In this document: in pieces, positions 34,103 through 42,442 of the stretch
How positions within the stretch are numbered: the stretch's first letter is position 1
How the letters are laid out: every line of letters starts with the position of its first letter
Origin: Lutispora thermophila DSM 19022
GTDB lineage: Bacteria > Bacillota > Clostridia > Lutisporales > Lutisporaceae
Assembly: GCF_900142105.1 (NCBI RefSeq)
Contig: NZ_FQZS01000011.1
Span: forward strand, 56,504-120,503
DNA: 64,000 nt
Reading direction: 5' to 3'
The notes under the pieces: generated by a model
Databases searched by the model: none
The model's input: the letters and a program-made list of their open reading frames with translations, nothing else
What the model was told of the DNA's origin: nothing
Translations under genes and position numbers: made by a program

Positions 34103-34582
34103 ATGAACTCAAGGATGGAAAAAAAGAAAGTAAAGTATTTGGAATGGTGGGACAATATTGGAATAAAACTAAAAAAAGCTCTTTTGCTGTTATTTTTAAT
34201 AACTTTTACCATACAATCAATTATGGCCTTAAATATCAATTTGCTGCCTTTAAATACAACTTTAAGACTAGAAGGTGAAGCAATCATTGAAAGTTATCAT
34301 TACGAAGATAGAGGTACTATAAGAATTATTGCTGAAAATCTTAAAGATATATCACAAGTTAAAGCATATATAAATGGTGAACTAGTTAATAACAGCAATT
34401 CTAATAGTATTGATTTAGTAGTACGGAATAATGATGTTATTGAAATTGATGGAACGCAATTGGCGGAAAATATAAATATAATAATTGAAGACACTTCGGA
34501 AAATGTTGTTTCCCCTAAAAAAAGTATGAGATATAATATAAAAAGTAACATTGTAATAATAGGCAGAGTCAAGCTAAAATAG
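34103..34582 (+). CDS. Uncharacterised single-pass membrane protein
   Basis: 159 residues, family not recognised. A basic N-terminus with WWDNIGIKLKKA is followed by one membrane helix at about residues 28-45, then an extracytoplasmic part of about 110 residues rich in Asn, Ile and Glu and predicted to be mostly beta. ATG after TTGGAGG. It stands 11 bases before cmk and 49 bases after the flavoprotein gene, inside the operon, and codon use matches. The position suggests a conserved clostridial envelope protein. Confidence 0.65.
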   Translation: MNSRMEKKKVKYLEWWDNIGIKLKKALLLLFLITFTIQSIMALNINLLPLNTTLRLEGEAIIESYHYEDRGTIRIIAENLKDISQVKAYINGELVNNSNSNSIDLVVRNNDVIEIDGTQLAENINIIIEDTSENVVSPKKSMRYNIKSNIVIIGRVKLK

Positions 34583-34593
34583 GGGGTATCGCT

Positions 34594-35265
34594 TTGGGTT
34601 TTAATGCTATTGCAATTGATGGTCCTGCAGGAGCTGGAAAAAGTACTGTAGCAAAAATGTTATCAGAAAGAATTGGTTACACCTATATAGACTCCGGGGC
34701 TTTATTTCGTGCCATAACTCTTAAAGTAATAAAACTTGGTATAGATATTAATGACATAGAAAGAATTATATTTCATGCAAGAAACTCTGACATAGATTTT
34801 TCAAACAATAAAATATATCTTGATGGAGCAAATGTAAGTGAAAAGATAAGAGACAATATAATCAATACCACCGTTTCTTATATTGCTATGATACCAGAAA
34901 TTAGAGATATAGTTGTGGAGATACAACGTAAAATAGCATCAAATAAAAATGTTGTTGTTGATGGAAGAGATATAGGAACTACGGTTTTTCCGAATGCCTT
35001 TATTAAGTTTTTTTTAACTGCTTCTGTAGAAGAAAGAGCATTAAGAAGGTATAATGAACTTACAGACAAAAAGAAACACACTCTAGAAGAGATAAAAAAG
35101 CAAATTATTGAAAGAGACTTTATAGATGCAAATAGAGAAGCTTCTCCCTTGAGGCAAGCTGAGGATGCTATTCTTATTGATACAACTGGAAAAAGCATTG
35201 ATGAAGTTGTATCAGAAATGTTATATTATGTTTTTATGAAGGGGGAGAAAAACTTTGTTATATAA
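34594..35265 (+). CDS. cmk: Cytidylate kinase
   Basis: Phosphorylates CMP and dCMP with ATP. 223 residues, TTG start at 34594 after AGGGGG. P-loop IAIDGPAGAGKSTVAKMLS, YIDSGALFRAITL, VVDGRDIGTTVFPNA and the arginine-rich lid region (RRYNELTDKK, IERDFIDANREASPLRQAED) are all standard. It overlaps the next gene by 11 bases, as in the cmk-plsC-ispH gene sets of other clostridia. Confidence 0.96.
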   Translation: MGFNAIAIDGPAGAGKSTVAKMLSERIGYTYIDSGALFRAITLKVIKLGIDINDIERIIFHARNSDIDFSNNKIYLDGANVSEKIRDNIINTTVSYIAMIPEIRDIVVEIQRKIASNKNVVVDGRDIGTTVFPNAFIKFFLTASVEERALRRYNELTDKKKHTLEEIKKQIIERDFIDANREASPLRQAEDAILIDTTGKSIDEVVSEMLYYVFMKGEKNFVI

Positions 35266-35821
35266 TATAGCAAAATTCTTGTTAAAACCTATATTCAACA
35301 TATTATATGCAGTAAAAGTTGATGGTATGGATAATCTTCCATTAGATAACGGTTATATAGTATGTGGAAATCATGCAAAAGCAGTAGATCCCATTCTTAT
35401 CGCAATAAACTTGCCTAGCAAGATTAATTTTATGGGTAAAAGTGAATTGTTTTCAAATAAAATTATAGGATATATATTAAGTAAATTAGGTGCTTTTCCA
35501 GTTAAAAGAGGTCAACCAGACCTAAAAAGCATAAAAACTTCACTAAAATTACTTCAAGAAAAGCAGAATATAGGCATATTCCCAGAAGGCACCAGAAATA
35601 GAACTGATGAATTGATAGCTGAGCCAGGAATTGCGATGCTTGCTATTAAGTCTAGAAGTCCCATTGTTCCTATAACAATTCAAACAAATTATAAATTTTT
35701 TAATAGAACAACAATAAACATTGGTAATACAATTTTTTTAGATGAGTATTTTGATAAAAAGCTAAAAAATGAAGATTATATTAATATAAGCTTAGATATA
35801 ATGAAAAAAATAAAAAAATAA
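35255..35821 (+). CDS. plsC: 1-acyl-sn-glycerol-3-phosphate acyltransferase
   Basis: Adds the second fatty-acyl chain in phosphatidic acid synthesis at the membrane. 188 residues from TTG at 35255 after AAGGGGGAG. The catalytic HX4D motif reads NHAKAVDP, with Lys where Ser is common; FPVKRG and IGIFPEGTRNR are the substrate-binding blocks. The short length is usual for Gram-positive PlsC. Coupled to cmk by overlap. Confidence 0.92.
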   Translation: MLYNIAKFLLKPIFNILYAVKVDGMDNLPLDNGYIVCGNHAKAVDPILIAINLPSKINFMGKSELFSNKIIGYILSKLGAFPVKRGQPDLKSIKTSLKLLQEKQNIGIFPEGTRNRTDELIAEPGIAMLAIKSRSPIVPITIQTNYKFFNRTTINIGNTIFLDEYFDKKLKNEDYINISLDIMKKIKK

Positions 35822-35832
35822 TAGGTGATATA

Positions 35833-37728
35833 GTGAAAATTTTATTGGATAAAAATGCAGGTTTTTGCTTTGGAGTTAAAAATGCCGTTGCACAAACATT
35901 AAAGACTATAAAAAGCAGCAATGGTCAAAAAGTTTTTACCTACGGACCATTGATTCATAATCAACAAGTCATAGAGAATTTAAGAAAAATGGGAGTAATA
36001 GAAATCGAAAGTATTTCAGATAATATTGATTCAAATTCAATAATAATAATTCGATCTCATGGTGTACCAAAATCAATACTTGAAAAGATGATCTCTAAAG
36101 GCATTAATGTTGTAAATTGCACATGTCCATTTGTATCAAGGATTCATAAGATAGTTGAGGAAAAATATAACGACCACTATAAAATATTAATAGCTGGTGA
36201 CGAAAATCATCCTGAAGTTATAGGTATTAATGGATGGTGTAATAATGAAGCTATTGTAATAGATGATGAAAAAAAGGTGGACAAACTCTCTTATTATGAT
36301 AAAATATGTTTAGTTGCACAAACAACTTTTTCTAAAAATCTTTGGCATAGAATTAAAGAAAGAGTTAAAGATAAATTTAAAGATGTAGAAGTATTCGATA
36401 CAATATGCAATGCAACAGAAAATAGACAAAAATCTGTAACAGAGCTAGCACAAAGTGTGGACGCAATGATTGTTATTGGTGGTTTTAATAGTTCAAATAC
36501 TAAAAAGCTATATGAAATCGCAAAGCAATTTTGCAATGATACCTATCATATAGAAACTGCCAAAGATTTAGCAAAAGAAAAGCTTATAAAGGCACATACA
36601 GTTGGAATAACTGCTGGAGCTTCAACGCCTGATTGGATAATTAAGGAGGTTTTAATTAAAATGCAAGACTTTAACAACGAAAACATTATGGAAGAATATG
36701 AGAAAAGTTTTAGATCTCTTTATCCCGGTGAGACAGTGAAAGGCACTGTAATATCCTTTAATGATGAAGAGGTATTTGTAAATATAGGATATAAGGCTGA
36801 TGGTATAATTAAAAAAGAAGATTTGACTTGGGATATGGATTTAGAAATATCTGATATTGTAAAGATAGGAGATGAAATAGAAGTTAAAGTTGTTAGCATC
36901 AATGATGGAGAAGGCAACGTAGTATTATCTAAGAAGTTAGTTGATGCGGAAAAAAACTGGTATAAACTTGAGTATGCCTACAACGAAAAGATTTCAGTAC
37001 CAGGAGTTATAAAAGAAATTGTAAAAGGTGGAGGTATTGTCGAAGTATATGGAATAAGAACATTTATGCCTGCATCCTTATTTGATGTAAAATATGTTAG
37101 TGATCTAGAAGGTTACAAAAATAATAAAATAAATGTTAAAATTATTGAATTTGATAAAGACAATAAAAAAGTTGTCGTTTCTAGAAAGGACTACTTATTA
37201 GAAGAAAAAGCTAAAAAAGAAAACGAATTTTGGGCTAACGCAGAAGTTGGGCAAAAACTTGTAGGTGAAGTAAAAAGAATCACTGATTTTGGAGCTTTTG
37301 TTGATGTAGGCGGAGTAGATGGTTTAATCCATATTTCTGAGCTATCATACACAAGAATAAACCATCCAGCAGAAGTTGTAAAACCAGGCGATAAAGTAGA
37401 AGTTGTAATACTTGCTTTAGATAAAGAAAAGAATAAAATTTCATTAGGCTTAAAGCAGACAATGCCTGAACCTTGGTCTACAATTGAAGATAAATTTAAG
37501 GTAGGAGATATCATAGATGTTAAAGTTCTAAGGTTTGCTCCCTTCGGCGCTTTTGTAGAAGTTATCCCGGGAGTAGATGGACTAATCCACATATCACAAA
37601 TATCAGATAAAAGAATAGCAAAACCTTCTGATGTATTACAAGTTAATCAGATAGTTAAAGCTAAAATTATTGATATTAATGTTCCAGAAAAGAAACTAAG
37701 TCTTAGCATGAAAGAAGTAGATCAATAA
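35833..37728 (+). CDS. ispH: IspH (HMBPP reductase) fused to ribosomal protein S1-type domains
   Basis: 631-residue fusion. Residues 1 to about 280 are IspH, the 4Fe-4S enzyme that ends the MEP pathway, with cluster Cys in AGFCFGVKNAV (C12), VNCTCPFV and DTICNATENRQKS. Residues from about 295 hold four S1 RNA-binding domains, beginning near 299, 386, 473 and 558; the last two have FGAFVDVGGVDGLIHISELS-type cores. The start is GTG at 35833. The fusion is known from other clostridia, where the S1 part is called 30S S1 homolog. Both halves look intact, and no internal start is obvious. Confidence 0.95.
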   Translation: MKILLDKNAGFCFGVKNAVAQTLKTIKSSNGQKVFTYGPLIHNQQVIENLRKMGVIEIESISDNIDSNSIIIIRSHGVPKSILEKMISKGINVVNCTCPFVSRIHKIVEEKYNDHYKILIAGDENHPEVIGINGWCNNEAIVIDDEKKVDKLSYYDKICLVAQTTFSKNLWHRIKERVKDKFKDVEVFDTICNATENRQKSVTELAQSVDAMIVIGGFNSSNTKKLYEIAKQFCNDTYHIETAKDLAKEKLIKAHTVGITAGASTPDWIIKEVLIKMQDFNNENIMEEYEKSFRSLYPGETVKGTVISFNDEEVFVNIGYKADGIIKKEDLTWDMDLEISDIVKIGDEIEVKVVSINDGEGNVVLSKKLVDAEKNWYKLEYAYNEKISVPGVIKEIVKGGGIVEVYGIRTFMPASLFDVKYVSDLEGYKNNKINVKIIEFDKDNKKVVVSRKDYLLEEKAKKENEFWANAEVGQKLVGEVKRITDFGAFVDVGGVDGLIHISELSYTRINHPAEVVKPGDKVEVVILALDKEKNKISLGLKQTMPEPWSTIEDKFKVGDIIDVKVLRFAPFGAFVEVIPGVDGLIHISQISDKRIAKPSDVLQVNQIVKAKIIDINVPEKKLSLSMKEVDQ

Positions 37729-37737
37729 ATTATTTAT

Positions 37738-37767
37738 ATACCAACCTTTAAATAAGGTTGGTATTTT
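37738..37767 (+). terminator. Intrinsic terminator after ispH-S1
   Basis: ATACCAACCTT and AAGGTTGGTAT form an 11-base stem with a TAAAT loop, followed by TTTT. Confidence 0.85.
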
Positions 37768-37863
37768 TAAATTTTAAAATTCTAATGTATTTTTTTTTTA
37801 AAAGTGTAAATAATACTTAATGACCTCACAAAATACATTGAGACCCCCTTTACATTCTATTTT

Positions 37864-37896
37864 CGTGATATGTCAACATATCACGACTTTTTTTTA
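37864..37896 (+). terminator. Second, orphan intrinsic terminator before cheR
   Basis: TCGTGATATG and CATATCACGA form a perfect 10-base stem with TCAA loop followed by eight T. It lies 97 bases past the previous terminator and 57 bases before cheR, with no open frame between. Confidence 0.8.
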
Positions 37897-37952
37897 CTTA
37901 GTTTTTATGTTAGAATTATTTAAAATACATAATTACTGCGAGGTGCTTGCAA

Positions 37953-38729
37953 ATGCTTATAGGTTATGAAACCTTTAAAGAAAAAATATTTAAATTAACT
38001 AATATAGATCTATCATGTTATAAAGAACGTCAAATGAAAAGAAGAATAGACTCTTTAATCACCAGAAATAATTTTCAAGATTACGATTCATATTATAATG
38101 CTTTATTAAAGGATAGCCGATTATACAACGAATTTATAAATTATTTAACAATAAATGTATCTGAGTTTTATAGAAATCCTTCTCAGTGGGAAATTTTAGA
38201 GAAAGAAATAATACCTAAACTGTTATCCAAAAAAAATAATCTGAAAATATGGAGTGCAGCTTGTTCAACAGGAGAAGAACCTTATTCATTAGTCATGTTA
38301 TTAAGCAAATTTATGAACTTAAAAGATATTAAGATATATGCTACAGATATAGATGATGATGCCCTTAGAAAAGCAAAAATAGGAACTTATAATGAAAAAA
38401 GTCTAGCTAATCTTCCAAGTGACTTTATACACAAATTCTTTAATAAAAATTCTAATATGTATAACATAAAAGAAGAAGTAAAGAAATGTGTAGAGTATAA
38501 AAAACACAATCTTTTAATGGACAAGTATCCAACTGATTGTGATATTATAACATGTAGAAATGTGTTGATATACTTTACTGAGGAAGCAAAAAATAATATA
38601 TATATGAAATTTAGTAAATCACTTAGTCCCGAAGGTGTTTTATTCGTTGGAAGCACCGAGCAAATAATTTCATCTCAAAAATACAACCTTGAACCTATGA
38701 AAAACTTTTTTTACAGGTTAAAAAAATAG
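37953..38729 (+). CDS. cheR: CheR-type protein-glutamate O-methyltransferase
   Basis: S-adenosylmethionine-dependent methyltransferase that in chemotaxis methylates receptor glutamates; 258 residues. N-terminal helical domain (YKERQMKRRIDSLITRNNF, LTINVSEFYRNPSQW) and SAM domain with IWSAACSTGEEPYSLVMLLS, IYATDIDDDALRKAK and CDIITCRNVLIYFTEE. The ATG at 37953 has GAGGTG 8 bases upstream. It is an orphan: no che, receptor or motility genes lie nearby. Its target may be a distant receptor or another signalling protein. Confidence 0.92.
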   Translation: MLIGYETFKEKIFKLTNIDLSCYKERQMKRRIDSLITRNNFQDYDSYYNALLKDSRLYNEFINYLTINVSEFYRNPSQWEILEKEIIPKLLSKKNNLKIWSAACSTGEEPYSLVMLLSKFMNLKDIKIYATDIDDDALRKAKIGTYNEKSLANLPSDFIHKFFNKNSNMYNIKEEVKKCVEYKKHNLLMDKYPTDCDIITCRNVLIYFTEEAKNNIYMKFSKSLSPEGVLFVGSTEQIISSQKYNLEPMKNFFYRLKK

Positions 38730-38730
38730 A

Positions 38731-38760
38731 AAAAAACAGAGAAAAATCTCTGTTTTTTTC
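38731..38760. terminator. Terminator between cheR and tRNA-Phe
   Basis: AAAAAACAGAG and CTCTGTTTTTT form an 11-base stem around an AAAAAT loop. Its symmetry lets it work for cheR on the plus strand and the tRNA pair on the minus strand. Confidence 0.8.
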
Positions 38761-38767
38761 TATTTTA

Positions 38768-38843
<76 letters not shown>

Positions 38844-38852
38844 ATATTATAA

Positions 38853-38929
38853 TGGTGGGCCTTCAGGGACTCGAACCCCGGACCAACCGGTTATGAGCCG
38901 GTTGCTCTAACCAACTGAGCTAAAGGCCC
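38853..38929 (-). tRNA. tRNA with CAU anticodon (Met or Ile2)
   Basis: 77 nucleotides with encoded CCA. Acceptor GGGCCTT pairs with AAGGCCC; anticodon loop CTCATAA; T-loop TTCGAGT. The CAU anticodon is elongator Met unless modified to lysidine, when it reads the Ile AUA codon. The GGGCCTTTAGCTC start is seen in both groups, so I do not decide. Nine bases from tRNA-Phe; probably cotranscribed. Confidence 0.9.
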
Positions 38930-39076
38930 TTGGCAACAACATTATTGATTTTACTATAAATTTTATTACATGTCAATATAATAATCTAAGGATTTTTTAA
39001 TTTTACTTATTGTGATTATATATTAGTACATAAAAAAATATAATGTAATGATGTAATGATATAGGGGTTGATATAA

Positions 39077-40132
39077 ATGTCTAAATGCTTGAAATATATA
39101 TACGAGTCATCAAACATAACTTTTTTCGAGCAGATTGAACTTGATAAAATTCTTAGGGAATATGATTTAAACATAATTAAGGTAGAAAAAGTGAGAAGTG
39201 TTTATAAAATTGATACTTTTAATGGCAGTTATTGCCTTAAAAAGATTGGAAACGGGCAAAAAAGAGCCATTAAAAGCATAAACATAATGGAGTATTTAAG
39301 GATGAATGGTTTTTATAAAGTAACAAAACCCATATACTGCATATCTGGCGATATAGTTATTCAAAGAAAAAATTCTACATACTACCTAACTAATTGGATC
39401 AATGCTAACGAAGTTGACTTTAATGAGTTGGAACAAGTATCGGATAGCATCTGCTTATTAGCGGAATTTCATGAAAAAGCTAAGGGATTTTTTTCAAAGA
39501 ATATCACAATAAAAAATAATATTGGTAAACTTCCAAGGTTATACAATGATTATTTAAAATTACTTAACAAATTAAAGGAGAATTTAGAAAATAGACCTGA
39601 CAAAAGTATTTTTGATAGCATTTATTATGAAAATATTGATTACTTTATTAATCAAGCTGAACAAGCTTTATATATATTAAAAAAATCAGATTATAACAAG
39701 CTTTGTGATGTAAGAAAAAAAGAACTTTATTTATGCCATGATAGTTTTTATTACCAAAATATATTAAAAGATGATAAAAGTAATTATTTCATTATCGATT
39801 TAGAAAGTTGCTTATATGACTTACCTGTTGTTGATATAGGAAAATTTATGAGAAGAATCATGTATAGGAAAAACTATTTGTGGAACTTTGATCTTTTTAA
39901 AATGATTATTTCTAAATATGCTGCTATAAAAGAAATTAACGAAAATGAATATAAGATACTGCTTTCAATGTTGATGTTTCCATATAAATTCTATAAACTA
40001 GGAAAAAAGAAATATATAAAAAAGAAAAAATGGAAAGATGAAAGATTTCTAAAAAAGTTAAATAATGTGTTAGTAGCTGAAGAGTCCAAAAAATTGTTTA
40101 TAAAAAATTATATGGATTATTATGGTCAATAA
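39077..40132 (+). CDS. CotS-family spore coat protein / kinase-fold phosphotransferase
   Basis: 351 residues with an aminoglycoside-phosphotransferase-like fold. The N-lobe (SVYKIDTFNGSYCLKKIG) carries the nucleotide-binding Lys; the catalytic loop is LYLCHDSFYYQNIL, with HD and Asn; the metal Asp is in FIIDLESCLYDLPVVDIGKF. The C-terminal basic stretch (KLGKKKYIKKKKWKDERF) is common in CotS/CotI/YsxE coat proteins of endospore formers. CotS-family members are coat proteins; kinase activity is unproven for most. Monocistronic. Confidence 0.82.
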   Translation: MSKCLKYIYESSNITFFEQIELDKILREYDLNIIKVEKVRSVYKIDTFNGSYCLKKIGNGQKRAIKSINIMEYLRMNGFYKVTKPIYCISGDIVIQRKNSTYYLTNWINANEVDFNELEQVSDSICLLAEFHEKAKGFFSKNITIKNNIGKLPRLYNDYLKLLNKLKENLENRPDKSIFDSIYYENIDYFINQAEQALYILKKSDYNKLCDVRKKELYLCHDSFYYQNILKDDKSNYFIIDLESCLYDLPVVDIGKFMRRIMYRKNYLWNFDLFKMIISKYAAIKEINENEYKILLSMLMFPYKFYKLGKKKYIKKKKWKDERFLKKLNNVLVAEESKKLFIKNYMDYYGQ

Positions 40133-40200
40133 AAATATTAGGTAAATAAATACTATGTAACAAATTTGATGATTAAATATTAAAATTACTAGTATAAGTT

Positions 40201-40243
40201 AAAAACTGTTGAAATGCTTTTAAAAGCATTTCAACAGTTTTTT
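40201..40243. terminator. Bidirectional terminator between the CotS-like gene and tRNA-Pro
   Basis: A perfect near-loopless palindrome with about 20-base arms (AAAACTGTTGAAATGC and its complement) ending in six T. It serves the plus-strand gene and the minus-strand tRNA. Confidence 0.85.
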
Positions 40244-40245
40244 AA

Positions 40246-40322
40246 TGGTCGGGGCAACAGGATTTGAACCTGCGGCCTCTTGGTCCCGAACCAAGCGCGC
40301 TACCAAGCTGCGCCATGCCCCG
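40246..40322 (-). tRNA. tRNA-Pro (CGG)
   Basis: 77 nucleotides with encoded CCA. Acceptor CGGGGCA pairs with TGCCCCG; anticodon loop TTCGGGA gives CGG, reading the rare codon CCG; T-loop TTCAAAT. Confidence 0.93.
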
Positions 40323-40733
40323 AAATCTATTTTCTATATTATACCCTAATATAAATAAAGTCAATAGTTTTTCTTAAATGCCCCTAATACATTAAATTAT
40401 AAAATAATTTTGCTAGCTCAATTATTTTATTTCTATTAAAATAATTGGTTATGAAATAAAATCCACATGACTATCTTTGAACATGGCACCTTAAATAAGT
40501 CAAATTGCATTTATAATAACTTTTTATGAGAATGTAATTATGCCAAGCATTTTGAAATTTCACTACAAATTATACTTAATAATTAGACAAATATGTTCCG
40601 CTATAAAATAGAGAATAATTTCCGCAAACTTGGACATATAAATAATTATAATATATAAGTCACAATGTAGTTTTAATAATATTAGAGCATTTGAGAAAAA
40701 TAAAACTATAAAACATTCATTGAAGGTGATCAA
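40323..40733. other. Gene-free AT-rich stretch
   Basis: About 410 bases with no supportable open frame or RBS on either strand. It must hold the promoters of tRNA-Pro (minus) and of the gene at 40734 (plus), but I see no clear -35/-10 pair. Short imperfect inverted repeats of ATAATTTT/AAAATTAT type near 40410-40450 are the only structure. Confidence 0.5.
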
Positions 40734-41285
40734 ATGCTTAGTAACTTTAAAAGTGAAGAATTAGTAAAAGTTCAAGGAAAGTTATTTCCTGTAGTTGGTG
40801 GAAGATTAAGGCTTGCCCATGAAGATAACTCCAGCCTTAGCATAGAGACTAAAGTAATATCTTATGACGGCGAAATAGCAGTAATTCAAGCTACAGTCAA
40901 AACTGAAAAAGGAGTATATAACGGACTTGGCAATGCATCTACTAAAAGAGACAGAATTTTATCAAATGCTATCTTAGAATTAGCTGAAACAAGAGCCATA
41001 GCTAGAGCTTTAAGATTTGCCGGATATGGAGTAGAATACACAGGCTTTGAAGAAGTAGAAAACAACAGCGAAAACGATGATAAGGAAACAGCTTCAAAAA
41101 CACAATTGATGGATATATTTGCTTATGCAAAAGAAATTAATATGTCAAATGAAGACTTAAAAAGCATAATAGTAAAAACAACTGGTAAAACGTATACTAA
41201 AGAATTAACAAAAAAAGAAGCCAATACTATATTAGAAATGCTTACGAAAATAAAAGAAAATGAACAGGACAATTTAATTATGTAA
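40734..41285 (+). CDS. Rad52/ERF-like single-strand annealing-related protein (orphan)
   Basis: 183 residues. The N-terminal 105 residues have the pattern VQGKLFPVVGGRLRLAHED, SIETKVISYDGEIAVIQATV, GLGNAST, then ELAETRAIARALRFAGYGVE. The AETRAIARAL-FAGYG block resembles phage and plasmid proteins of the Rad52/ERF/DUF1071-like annealing group as I remember them. The C-terminal 60 residues (SKTQLMDIFAYAKEINMSNED..LTKKEANTILEMLTK) are a helical tail also common in such proteins. RBS is AAGGTGATC. No phage, integrase or SSB gene is adjacent, so it may be a domesticated or relic gene. Assignment is by eye. Confidence 0.5.
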   Translation: MLSNFKSEELVKVQGKLFPVVGGRLRLAHEDNSSLSIETKVISYDGEIAVIQATVKTEKGVYNGLGNASTKRDRILSNAILELAETRAIARALRFAGYGVEYTGFEEVENNSENDDKETASKTQLMDIFAYAKEINMSNEDLKSIIVKTTGKTYTKELTKKEANTILEMLTKIKENEQDNLIM

Positions 41286-41367
41286 ATAAACTAGAACATT
41301 GTATTAAATCGCTGTTGTGTGAATAAAAATTCTATAGTATAATTAACTAAAAATGCTCACAAACCCT

Positions 41368-41406
41368 TGGGGCCCCTACGATAAGAGACACAAATGTTAA
41401 TTTGTG
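41368..41406 (+). other. GC palindrome and hairpin before the liv operon
   Basis: GGGGCCCC (41370-41377 region), very unusual in this AT-rich DNA, is followed by CACAAAT-GTTA-ATTTGTG, a 7-base hairpin at 41389-41406. No known riboswitch was recognised. Confidence 0.35.
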
Positions 41407-41476
41407 CATATATTTGGACAATTATTTTGTTTCATTAATATGAGTAATTTCCAAGTATGATTTATGATTAAGTAAT

Positions 41477-41508
41477 AAATAAGCTTCCTATAGTATGGAA
41501 GCTTATTT
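41477..41508 (+). repeat. Hairpin of the AAGCTTCC/GGAAGCTT type
   Basis: AAATAAGCTTCC and GGAAGCTTATTT form a perfect 12-base stem with an 8-base loop, 32 bases before livH. No T-run follows, so it may be a leader structure rather than a terminator. Confidence 0.65.
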
Positions 41509-41539
41509 AAGTAAAAATATTTAATTAGGTGGTGAGTAT

Positions 41540-42439
41540 ATGATAAACATGACTTGGGAAATGTTCTTGCAGCATTTGGCCAACGGTATTTCTCTAGGAA
41601 GTCTATATGCCCTCATTGCCATAGGTTACACCATGGTTTATGGCATCTTAAGATTAATTAACTTTGCTCATGGTGACATTTTTATGATGGCTACTTATTT
41701 TGCTTTTTTTGGCGTATTTTTTGGACTACCATGGTATATAGCTTTCCCAATAACCATAATACTAACAATTTTACTTGGTATGGGCGTTGAAATAGCGGCC
41801 TATAGAAGTCTAAGAGACGCGCCCAAAATTTCAATTATGATATCTGCCATTGGCGCTTCATTTTTGATTGAAAATCTTGCAATTGTCATTTTTGGAGGAA
41901 GACCTAAGGCTTTTCCCACTGAAGAATTATTTACAAAGGTTGTTTACATCGGTAATATTTCTGTTCAAAGATTGACATTTATAATACCCATAGTAACAAT
42001 TATATTGCTTGTTATGCTATTATATTTGATTAATAAAACCAAAACAGGTATGGCAATGCGAGCAGTTTCTAAAGATCATGAAACTGCAAAACTTATGGGC
42101 GTTAATATTGATAGAACTATTTCTACAACATTTGGTATAGGTTCTGCATTAGCTGCTATTGGAGGTATAATGTGGGGACTAAAATTCCCTCAGATTCAGC
42201 CATTAATGGGCGTTATGCCTGGCTTGAAATGCTTTATAGCAGCAGTAATAGGTGGAATTGGTAATATTACCGGTGCAGTTATCGGTGGCTTTTTCCTTGG
42301 AGTAAGTGAAATTATGCTTGTTGCCATTTTCCAAGGATTAACTGGTTATCGTGATGCTTTTGCTTTTATAATCCTTATTTTAGTACTCCTCTTTAAACCA
42401 ACAGGTATAATGGGAGAAAAAATATCAGAGAAGGTGTAG
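41540..42439 (+). CDS. livH: Branched-chain amino acid ABC transporter permease LivH
   Basis: Inner-membrane permease, 299 residues, about eight hydrophobic helices. NGISLGSLYALIAIGYTMVYGILRLINFAHGD is represented here by its core GSLYALIAIGYTMVYGI, and the EAA-like loop is MAMRAVSKDHETAKLMGVN. The C-terminal part ends with VLLFKPTGIMGEK. RBS is TAGGTGGTGA. It heads a livH-livM-livG-livF set. No substrate-binding lipoprotein gene is found upstream or downstream in the window, although that gene usually comes first. Confidence 0.95.
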   Translation: MINMTWEMFLQHLANGISLGSLYALIAIGYTMVYGILRLINFAHGDIFMMATYFAFFGVFFGLPWYIAFPITIILTILLGMGVEIAAYRSLRDAPKISIMISAIGASFLIENLAIVIFGGRPKAFPTEELFTKVVYIGNISVQRLTFIIPIVTIILLVMLLYLINKTKTGMAMRAVSKDHETAKLMGVNIDRTISTTFGIGSALAAIGGIMWGLKFPQIQPLMGVMPGLKCFIAAVIGGIGNITGAVIGGFFLGVSEIMLVAIFQGLTGYRDAFAFIILILVLLFKPTGIMGEKISEKV

Positions 42440-42442
42440 TTT

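Noticed and set aside
40246..41285. tRNA-Pro as an attachment site for a mobile element carrying the annealing-type gene
   Set aside because: The gene lies on the 5' side of the tRNA, no integrase or duplicated tRNA 3' end is seen; classical insertion would be at the 3' end.
41286..41539. Riboswitch or T-box before livH
   Set aside because: No T-box sequence, no specifier loop, no T-run terminator; only isolated hairpins.
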